A DNA stretch of 22,774 nt from Ascoidea tarda (nom. inval.). Lineage: Eukaryota > Ascomycota > Saccharomycetes > Ascoideales > Ascoideaceae. Positions 18,701-22,774 of this stretch are shown here, in pieces. Location: assembly GCA_030560485.1 (NCBI GenBank), contig JAKTTS010000242.1, forward strand, positions 1 through 22,774. Reading direction: 5' to 3'. The stretch's first letter is position 1, and each line of letters opens with the position of its first letter. The translations under genes and the position numbers were made by a program. The notes below the pieces were generated by a model. The model worked only from the letters and a program-made list of their open reading frames with translations. It did not search any database and was not told the origin of the DNA.

Positions 18701-19008
18701 GATTACAACAGAGGTTTCGAAGAAGACAAAAAATTGGAGCATCATCCCTTCTGCGAAATAACAGTAATTCTTCTTTGTTAAATAATTCAGACATCAAAAG
18801 ATCAGACAGTTTTATAAAAGAGTCAGTAGTGGGGGGTCTGAGCATTTCTTTTAACTCAGAAGAAATTGAAGAAAATACTGAAAATACTGAAGAAAATTCA
18901 GAAGAAAAAATAGATCGGCTGCCAACTTTAGATCAGAGTTCAATTTTTGAGGATGCAGTAGAAGATGTTTCTGCTCAAAATCAACAAGTTGAAGTTGCAA
19001 ATAATTAA
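12796..19008 (+). CDS. BNI1: Formin Bni1
   Basis: Encodes 2070 residues (yeast Bni1 is about 1953). Bni1 nucleates and elongates unbranched actin filaments at bud tip and neck under Rho GTPase control, building the cables and ring used in polarised growth and cytokinesis. The N-terminal 260 residues are disordered, with TN repeats and a poly-Asn tract. The GTPase-binding/FH3 regulatory region spans about 263-700 (LEMPKDEETIEKLFNQL; DGRGKMGSLVGASEE near 522; QTDEIARRALLEL near 715). Coiled coil follows to about 830. FH1 has two proline runs near 1332-1381 that would bind profilin-actin. FH2 runs from KLKQLHWEKM (about 1414) through FGNYMNDANKQAHGFKLNSL (about 1628) to EYKKAQKEN (about 1800). 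A DAD-type autoinhibitory segment ARARLLLQELRGG lies near 1941. All formin parts are present and in order. A 3-codon upstream ORF overlaps the start. Confidence 0.98.
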   Translation: MKRSKEIGFSIANTTNTNPNTNTNTNTNTTSSNSRTSSSSSSIFSNFKKLSLSSKSNNNNTANTNTNNNNNNNNNNNNIFINRLGQNSILNQPDSSSNDPSMPINSTSYPNYNNYNNLNNLNLSKIKSNQSSTLQPSNLQSDQIISSKKKRQNNLNINVSPSHSHHRQSSDWFITHQELNSLSDLHPIPTGTSFLSRKPPPPSSSSLSYSNLHRHSSSFSNNSQSSSNASISLSLNPQPQLQSQPQPHLQSQNILPQFPLFNLEMPKDEETIEKLFNQLMAKRDFKSLPEPAKLEMKNFSPAKKWMLIYQDALGDYKRQERLISKGSQNMTPESYVQKLMDKSINIKQLNNLWISLRTEPVTWVRSFIDAQGQIALSTVLQQLHQRQRLNNPLSVDEFLEKENCIIRCLKAVVNLSIGANKALESKIFVTAITTALVSPRLTTRKSVTDMLTFSAHWMPPEGYNQVLKSLYSITSNNIYSTLNSNTSKKKNSDKLKKSKFDDDLTKRNSFKKFEEWLHLVINTIDGRGKMGSLVGASEEIKSGGTAGENQLLEYALATMLLINTIANGGEDQKFRTHIRAQLRSGGLNLLFNKLKSLDYELITEQIRKFEENASLDYESLLRNDNFDETINMEDPTSLISNIWKKVKGTEAEGYFLSTVQHIFLAQADPLKSKNNPEFTRSFRLIDGIISGISMHSSNDETTVNIAIQRLFSSLQTDEIARRALLELKEANKKTELAVAERDELDRQLSLGSEGMISKLKIELKAQQEIIRKQREMNERVSGELDDLKRQHLREKQEQELEMRELLILINNTGDGKTPLTDENISKKQIIKMIQENLTKNKSNLKKQTRKWGNSVEPSSRLRNLRDKMDSLENEAWQLQMVDFPEHETPTTPIAPVSIVINQVSTPEKKPNRKFSSPILLPKDKSSNKPTPTTKELESDLDRLTVLRKKLELLQKDSNDIIKYSSKLEYEKLLKKKKMMAFDRLKELQSNFSDFKLDFSLDEITSLADEIGKEPQNVPQTISPFETVINVSEIPRNDALTSSINDKLQEELNGIERLREQLEIKLKLIDEREKSMDELLKKKKTQVYMQSVAVGTSDDIVSSESSTTLADDAYVAPNDSFVGENSTILDILEDRYARGKVQSNKTSVVRSDLVQTYVLPDTTSDGFKVDFLKELEKTVSRVPSIDENSFSIQNINKVLLLKKKPSKLKKLLINGSSQAELDEESDEEDNELGIQQIIKKKRTNRKISKTQIVEISSDENSDTETETSIVRKEKRKPSIKIDLTSESPPVSPKLPQFSPSLSSPSSPTPPPGTSVPPINSVDESQNTQETILPPPPPPPPPPPPPPLPSIFMKPPAPPPPPPPPPLPGFFSEISAGPGPIPPAPPFIEKSLYRKFQMTYDVNNPFSNYPRPKRKLKQLHWEKMENTENSFWEGLETFKLTTDLYEKGIFEQMEIYFAAREAKRIANRNKVDQDKLTFLSRDINQQFNINLHILSSRTEEEVVLSILKCEKIVMENSNILEFLGREEIVEVPTNLARNLEPYSTDWSSGSDKSPDKDPSELQRADRIYLELIYNLQHYWKSRIRALTVITTFEKDYLDLVEKLNKIDLAVERVQTSENVKGVFNIILAFGNYMNDANKQAHGFKLNSLQRLSVIKDEKNSMSFLHYLEKIIRQSYPNFSKFTDDLNACVEISKLSIEQVSLDCTQFANSIKNVEASIDIGNLSDSSKFHPEDRILSKVLPMLPEAHRKAELLTEQAKVILAEFDDLMKYFGEDSSDTFSRNSFFTKFSSFVNEYKKAQKENMKKEEEQRVYEQRKKILEIQIEKSKAKNKESELTILEDDDSIAVMDNLLEKLKAVGPPKQDSSLRRRALARKKLMESRKTPNDSFDIKEQIKANLTGELSMSSISEESLSLPKLENADGLPVKTLLHSESQPDMTNKEDVGARARLLLQELRGGNFSLSNDDLLKNQDLRLQQRFRRRQKIGASSLLRNNSNSSLLNNSDIKRSDSFIKESVVGGLSISFNSEEIEENTENTEENSEEKIDRLPTLDQSSIFEDAVEDVSAQNQQVEVANN
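12841..13032 (+). repeat. Asn/Thr-codon repeats at the N-terminus of BNI1
   Basis: An ACTAAT/ACTAAC hexanucleotide array (about 12841-12880) encodes TN repeats. An AAT/AAC run (about 12985-13032) encodes roughly twelve consecutive Asn. Between them are Ser codons (TCT, TCC). All lie in the disordered N-terminal tail, before the GTPase-binding domain. Confidence 0.8.
16788..16938 (+). repeat. FH1 proline-codon tract in BNI1
   Basis: Runs of CCT/CCA codons encode about fifteen Pro, a short linker, then about nine more Pro and a final PPAPPF. The codons are mixed CCT, CCA and CCC. This is the profilin-binding FH1 segment, placed directly before FH2 as in all formins. Confidence 0.9.
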
Positions 19009-19300
19009 TAAGTCCACTTGTTGCTTGTTTTGTTAATTTAATATTTTGTATATTTAGATTGTTTTGTTTCTAATTGTTTTTAACTGTTTTTAATTGTTTT
19101 TAATTGTTTTTAATTGTTTTTAATTGTTTAATTTTTTTTAATTGTTTAATTTTTTTAATTGTTTTTGTTGTTGTTTTGTCTCTACGAATTTTGTTTTTTA
19201 ATAGTAAGAACTTAAGGAAGTTCAATGTTTGCTGGTGAGAACCTAAATATGTATTTTAGAATTAAAGACATTAGATTATATTAGATTTTGAATGTAATAA
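19009..19300. terminator. Shared 3' region between convergent BNI1 and the Tfc7-like gene
   Basis: About 290 bases between convergent stop codons. It is dominated by T-rich repeats (listed separately) that would serve as efficiency and positioning elements for 3'-end formation on the plus strand. No gene is visible. Confidence 0.45.
19071..19168 (+). repeat. 10-base tandem repeat (TAATTGTTTT) downstream of BNI1
   Basis: Six units of TAATTGTTTT (one with a C for T) run from 19071 to about 19130, then degenerate with longer T runs to about 19168. The 10-base period is close to one helical turn. It lies between two convergent genes. Confidence 0.85.
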
Positions 19301-20194
19301 CTATTCGCGTTTGAAAACCCCATTTGCACCGGATGCTATTTGGGCTTTTTCAGCCAATTTCCTGGCTTTTATATCTTCGTCAGATCCTGCTTCATGGCCA
19401 TTCAAAAAGTTCCAGTTCATCTCTTCACCAGCTTTTAAATGTTTTGTGAAACCATTCACTTTAAGTTTCCAACTGTCCTCCAAATCGTTAAACTCGTAGG
19501 TATCAATTGCACAGGCTCCAGACCTGATCAACTCTTTTTTGTCGTTGAGATAGCTTCTTACACTTGCGAAGCCCATTAAAGACATACCCAATGCTATTTT
19601 GCTTGCAGCATGAGTAATAAATAAAACTGTCTTCACATCTGGATACAATTGGTCCATTCTTTTCAAGAATAGAGGCCAAAATTGCTTGCATCTCTGAAAA
19701 ATCTCGTCTTCATCTTCGCCTTTTTTCGATGGCACCAAGGTAGGCTTGTTCCAAATGGAATCATCTAAATGATCAAAGAATCGAGCCAAATTTGTGTATG
19801 AAGCAGGTTTGGGGATAACTGGTCTTGTTGGTTTATACCACTCTCCAATGCCTGGTTCGAGCAAGATCTTGAGATTTAAAACTTCAGCAGTTGGAGTTGC
19901 GGTTTGCAAGCAGCGATAAAAGGGGGACGAGAAGATCAACTCTGGCTTTGGTTCAATGGTGCTGATGTAGACTGCTAGTTCCTGAGCTTGCTCCTCACCA
20001 TGAGGAGCTAGAGGATGGTCACTATCAACGCCTGTTGGGAGGAAAGAAACATATCCAGAAACCCAATTGGCTCTGAAACCATGCTTTGTATTTGAATGGA
20101 AACCAACTGGTGTTAATTACTTGAAGTATCGACGAAGGATATAAGATTCAAAACACAGACATACCCTCGCAATGTATATTGTTTTTACTGTCAT
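19301..20194 (-). CDS. TFC7: Histidine-phosphatase-fold protein of the Tfc7/YNL108C family, two exons
   Basis: Exon 1 is 20165-20194 (MTVKTIYIAR) and exon 2 is 19301-20083 (HGFRANW to the stop), joined in phase 0 across an 81-base intron. The product is 270 residues, the length I recall for S. cerevisiae YNL108C; Tfc7 itself is longer. The joined frame restores the RHG catalytic motif (residues 10-12), followed by PTGVDSDHPLAPHGEEQA, SSPFYRCLQTA (about 62-72) and FITHAASKIALGMSL (second His near 168), all typical of the phosphoglycerate-mutase-like branch. Tfc7 is a subunit of RNA polymerase III factor TFIIIC; YNL108C is an uncharacterised paralogue. Which role applies here is open, since the short form lacks the Tfc7 C-terminal extension. 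Without splicing, the exon 2 frame has no ATG before HG, which supports the two-exon model. Confidence 0.9.
20084..20164 (-). other. Spliceosomal intron (81 nt) in the Tfc7-like gene
   Basis: On the minus strand the donor is GTATGT (20159-20164), directly after the Arg codon. A branch-like TTAAC (in TAATTAACACC) lies about 30 bases before the acceptor, which reads AAAG followed by CAT of the His codon. A CAG between branch and acceptor would break the frame. The acceptor AAAG is not the usual YAG, but it is the only position that rebuilds RHG. Confidence 0.8.
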
Positions 20195-21086
20195 TTTAAC
20201 AACTTCCACTTTCAATGAGGTGCAAACTGGCACAGATATATATATTGGTCTAATACCCAATTCAATTTGAATGTATCCAAGTTCAAATCCAATCACAAAA
20301 TTTTCTTAAACGAATATTTCAATCATATGATGGTAGAGTCAACTTGATATAATGTGATATAATGTTTATCGCTTTACTCCAGCTTATGCAAAGTTGTTTA
20401 TCATAAAAACTGGCTACACGATGCTACGATTAAACGTCAGTAACCATCGATAGTTTTTTTTTGTATAAAAGTGGACTGAAAATCAGCTGTAGATGCATTT
20501 ATTGAGGTTGACTTTACCGATTAAACAGAAAAATCCATATCTTATGTCATAATATGGACTGAAATCAAAAAAGATTTGTCTACAAAATACAATTCCAGAA
20601 AATTTTACCAAAGTTACTTGGAATTTCATAAAAGTTACTTGACAATATCTTATTAAAAAGGTTATTTCTAAACTCAAAACTAATGCTATGAGTCAAATAA
20701 TTCTTTTGACTTATTATTTCAAATAAACAGCAATCTTTCAACAATTAACTAACGGAAAAAGCTTTACTATCGTCATCCTTCAACCTTGAATTTAGTATTT
20801 TTTTAATGAAATGTTTATTAAAATTAAAACATACATAGTATTTGGATCACCACAATAATGTGCCAATTCGAATCATTTTTCCATATAAAATTCTTTTACT
20901 AATAAAGTCAATTCAACAAATGGGCCTGAGCAAAAATTTTTTGTTATAAACTCAGAAAAATCACAAAAGTAATACCTAACTCACTATTAAATGTTTTCTA
21001 TTAATTGTATGATTCAATTAAATGATGCTAATAAGAAAAGATTTTTCTAATGGGATTATATCAAAAGCGGAATAAGATAAATAGAC

Positions 21087-21107
21087 GATAAGATAAGATA
21101 AGATAAG
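21087..21107 (+). promoter_or_regulatory. Four tandem GATAA units (overlapping GATAAG sites)
   Basis: GATAA repeats at a strict 5-base spacing, giving four overlapping GATAAG cores, the site bound by GATA factors of nitrogen regulation (Gln3, Gat1 and relatives). It lies about 890 bases before the Tfc7-like start, far for a yeast promoter, so it may be a simple microsatellite. Confidence 0.4.
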
Positions 21108-21118
21108 CAAACAAAGTT

Positions 21119-21301
21119 TCAAGATTGAAAAAAAAAGATCGGTTCGATTTTTGGTTGGGGTGTTTTTTTTTCTTCCAACTCCAGATGCAAATGAAACTTA
21201 TTTGAAGTTGCTGCTTCTGCTGCACAAACAACATGGTGTGCTGAAAGTTTGTTGAAATATCCTACAATGATCCCAGTGCTCATTGGTATAATTTGCTGCA
21301 T
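21119..21301 (-). CDS. Candidate small protein, 60 residues, doubtful
   Basis: An open frame from ATG at 21299-21301 encodes MQQIIPMSTGIIVGYFNKLS at its start, then a mixed segment (HHVVCAAEAATSNKF) and a charged LELEEKK, ending PIFFFQS. The N-terminus could form a short hydrophobic helix, and the composition is less biased than that of neighbouring chance frames. The sequence just upstream (TTTTTACATGCAG) also resembles a 3' splice site, so this could be a second exon. I recognise no homologue. It lies 82 bases beyond the MCM4 stop on the same strand, and chance remains likely. Confidence 0.22.
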   Translation of the reverse strand: MQQIIPMSTGIIVGYFNKLSAHHVVCAAEAATSNKFHLHLELEEKKTPQPKIEPIFFFQS

Positions 21302-21382
21302 GTAAAAATATGTATGAATTGAATCACAAGCCAATTATTTGCAATCATAATAATGTACAGAATGCTGTTTAGAACTCCAAAG

Positions 21383-22774
21383 TTATAATTCATTAGATAG
21401 ATGAATCTGTCTTCTAGGCCCATCACCTACTACATGAACCTCATTGTCATTCACCAATCTTCGCAATATCTCGTTGAGATCCATATTTTCAACTCTTTCT
21501 TGAGATTGTTCATTGATTTTTCTAAACAAGTCGTTATAGCCTATTGATCCACTACCATTATTTTTAATTATTTTTATCACCTCCTTTGATAAATCATCCT
21601 TCATCTTTCTTTGAGCCGATGATTGGCCAGTTTGAATTAAATCCATATCAATTCTACCAGTAATAGGATCAGTGGCATAATCCTTAATAGCTGATTTCAT
21701 TAATCTTACAGCCTCTTTTATGTCTTTAACCTCAACTTTAGTGGACAATCTCATTTTGGCATGCGCTTCACCTAATCTAATTAAACTTTCTAACTGTCTT
21801 GTTGTGGCCGTAATTCTTTTTTCTGATGATCTAACATCTTCACCTAATTTTCTCATTTCGACATATGATCTAATTAATTCATCCTTAGCATCTGATTGAA
21901 TTATTGGCTCAAAATTCTCTCTGGCATAACTGATATAAAGAGTTAAAAATTCAACAGGCAAAATTTCACTTTCTGATCCATTATCTGGAGAGTCTTCCAA
22001 ATACATATTTGTAATATGCCTTGCTAATTCAATATCAATTTTAGAATCAATTTTATCCAATACAAGATAAACTAAATCAAATCTAGACAACAATGGAGGA
22101 GGTAAATCAATATTTGATGTCACTGGCAAATCGGGATTGTATCGTGAACCAATGGGATTGGCAGAAGCTAAAATTGAAGTTCTGGCATTTAATGTTGTAA
22201 TAATACCAGCTTTTGCAATAGAGATTGTTTGTTGTTCCATAACCTCATGAAGAACAGATCTTGTTGATTCAGACATTTTATCAAATTCATCAATACAACA
22301 AATACCCCCATCTGATAAAACCAAAGCACCACTTTCTAGAACTAATTGTTTTGTGTCCAAATCTCTAGTAACATAAGCAGTTAAACCGACAGCAGAAGAA
22401 CCCTTACCAGACGTATAAACACCTCTTGGTGCAATTTTATGAACATACTGTAGTAATTGAGATTTGGAAGTGGATGGGTCACCACATAAAAGAATATTGA
22501 TATCACCTCTATACCTACCACCTTTTGCTAATACTTTATTTGTACCGCCAAACAATTGTAATAAAATACCCTTTTTAATATCATCCATTTCAAATATTGA
22601 AGGAGCGATTGACCTTGCTAGTAGTTCATACAAATCAGGTCTCTTTGATATCTCCTTTATTTTTGAATTCTCAGCTTCAGCTTTTTTTCTTGAATTTTCA
22701 GCACTATCTTGTTGTTCACTGATTTGAGTCTCCAAGTTGGTATCGATGGTTAATCTTTTTTTATCAATCTTTTT
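21383..22774 (-). CDS. MCM4: DNA replication licensing factor Mcm4, C-terminal part
   Basis: The frame is open to the right edge, giving about 463 C-terminal residues; the N-terminal half lies outside. Mcm4 is one subunit of the Mcm2-7 hexameric replicative helicase, loaded at origins in G1. The AAA+ ATPase core is complete: LARSIAPSIFEMDDIKKGIL, Walker A GDPSTSKSQ, SGKGSSAVGLTAYVTRD, Walker B CIDEFDKM, sensor ASANPIGSRYNPDLPV, and the arginine-finger region PPLLSRFDLVYLVLDK. The lid region (EKRITATTRQLESLIRL, EAVRLMKSAIKDYATDP) and the C-terminal winged-helix region follow. The part before the core (KKIDKKRLTIDT) matches the yeast linker. There are no CTG codons in this stretch. Confidence 0.97.
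   Translation of the reverse strand, partial: KKIDKKRLTIDTNLETQISEQQDSAENSRKKAEAENSKIKEISKRPDLYELLARSIAPSIFEMDDIKKGILLQLFGGTNKVLAKGGRYRGDINILLCGDPSTSKSQLLQYVHKIAPRGVYTSGKGSSAVGLTAYVTRDLDTKQLVLESGALVLSDGGICCIDEFDKMSESTRSVLHEVMEQQTISIAKAGIITTLNARTSILASANPIGSRYNPDLPVTSNIDLPPPLLSRFDLVYLVLDKIDSKIDIELARHITNMYLEDSPDNGSESEILPVEFLTLYISYARENFEPIIQSDAKDELIRSYVEMRKLGEDVRSSEKRITATTRQLESLIRLGEAHAKMRLSTKVEVKDIKEAVRLMKSAIKDYATDPITGRIDMDLIQTGQSSAQRKMKDDLSKEVIKIIKNNGSGSIGYNDLFRKINEQSQERVENMDLNEILRRLVNDNEVHVVGDGPRRQIHLSNEL

Larger units (their letters stand above)
20195..21382. other. 1.2-kb interval with no convincing gene
   Basis: The longest gap in the window. It should hold the Tfc7-like gene promoter (left) and the MCM4 3' end (right). 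It contains a TATAAAA (20464-20470) after a T run on the plus strand, a GATAA tandem array near 21087 and a small minus-strand open frame (21119-21301). I found no tRNA with pairing stems and no long frame. A noncoding RNA cannot be excluded. Confidence 0.5.

Noticed and set aside
20228-20290. tRNA-like A box (TGGCACAG) and B box (GTTCAAATCC) about 53 bases apart
   Set aside because: The T stem and acceptor stem do not pair around these motifs, and no anticodon arm forms, so this is a chance match.
1-22774. Transposon, retroelement, CRISPR or gene-cluster type system
   Set aside because: No transposase, reverse transcriptase or integrase motifs, long terminal or inverted repeats, or spaced repeat arrays were seen. 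All large frames except one are familiar housekeeping genes.

Overview
This is nuclear DNA of an ascomycete budding yeast (Saccharomycotina). The evidence is a compact, AT-rich layout of mostly intron-free genes whose best matches from memory are all Saccharomyces cerevisiae core genes, CT-rich leaders before start codons, and one short intron with a GTATGT donor. PIK1 and BNI1 lie close together here and are also near neighbours on S. cerevisiae chromosome XIV. The species cannot be named from the window. CTG codons are rare in every gene, so I cannot tell standard CUG-Leu decoding from a reassigned or ambiguous code.

Layout, left to right. (1) The 3' part of NUP145, plus strand, running in from the left edge. 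An in-frame TAG lies in its autoproteolytic domain, where the family has a tryptophan. (2) FRS2, plus strand, cytosolic phenylalanyl-tRNA synthetase alpha subunit, with a perfect Gcn4-type site in its promoter. (3) PIK1, minus strand, phosphatidylinositol 4-kinase, convergent with FRS2. (4) A 1002-codon Ser/Asn-rich protein on the minus strand that I do not recognise, carrying several short in-frame tandem repeats. (5) BNI1, plus strand, a full-length formin of 2070 codons, divergent from gene 4 across a 675-base promoter region that contains a 12-base tandem repeat and a three-codon upstream ORF touching the BNI1 start. (6) A two-exon histidine-phosphatase-fold gene of the Tfc7/YNL108C family, minus strand. 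Its intron splits the catalytic R-H-G motif. (7) About 1.2 kb with no convincing gene. (8) The 3' part of MCM4 (CDC54), minus strand, running off the right edge.

The genes serve different core processes: nuclear pore structure, translation, Golgi phosphoinositide signalling, actin cable nucleation and DNA replication licensing. They do not form one pathway or operon-like unit. I see no transposon, virus-derived element, CRISPR array, rRNA or credible tRNA, and no evidence of a novel multi-gene system. The observations most worth following are the NUP145 stop, the active-site-splitting intron, the BNI1 upstream ORF, the unrecognised gene 4 and the CUG question.
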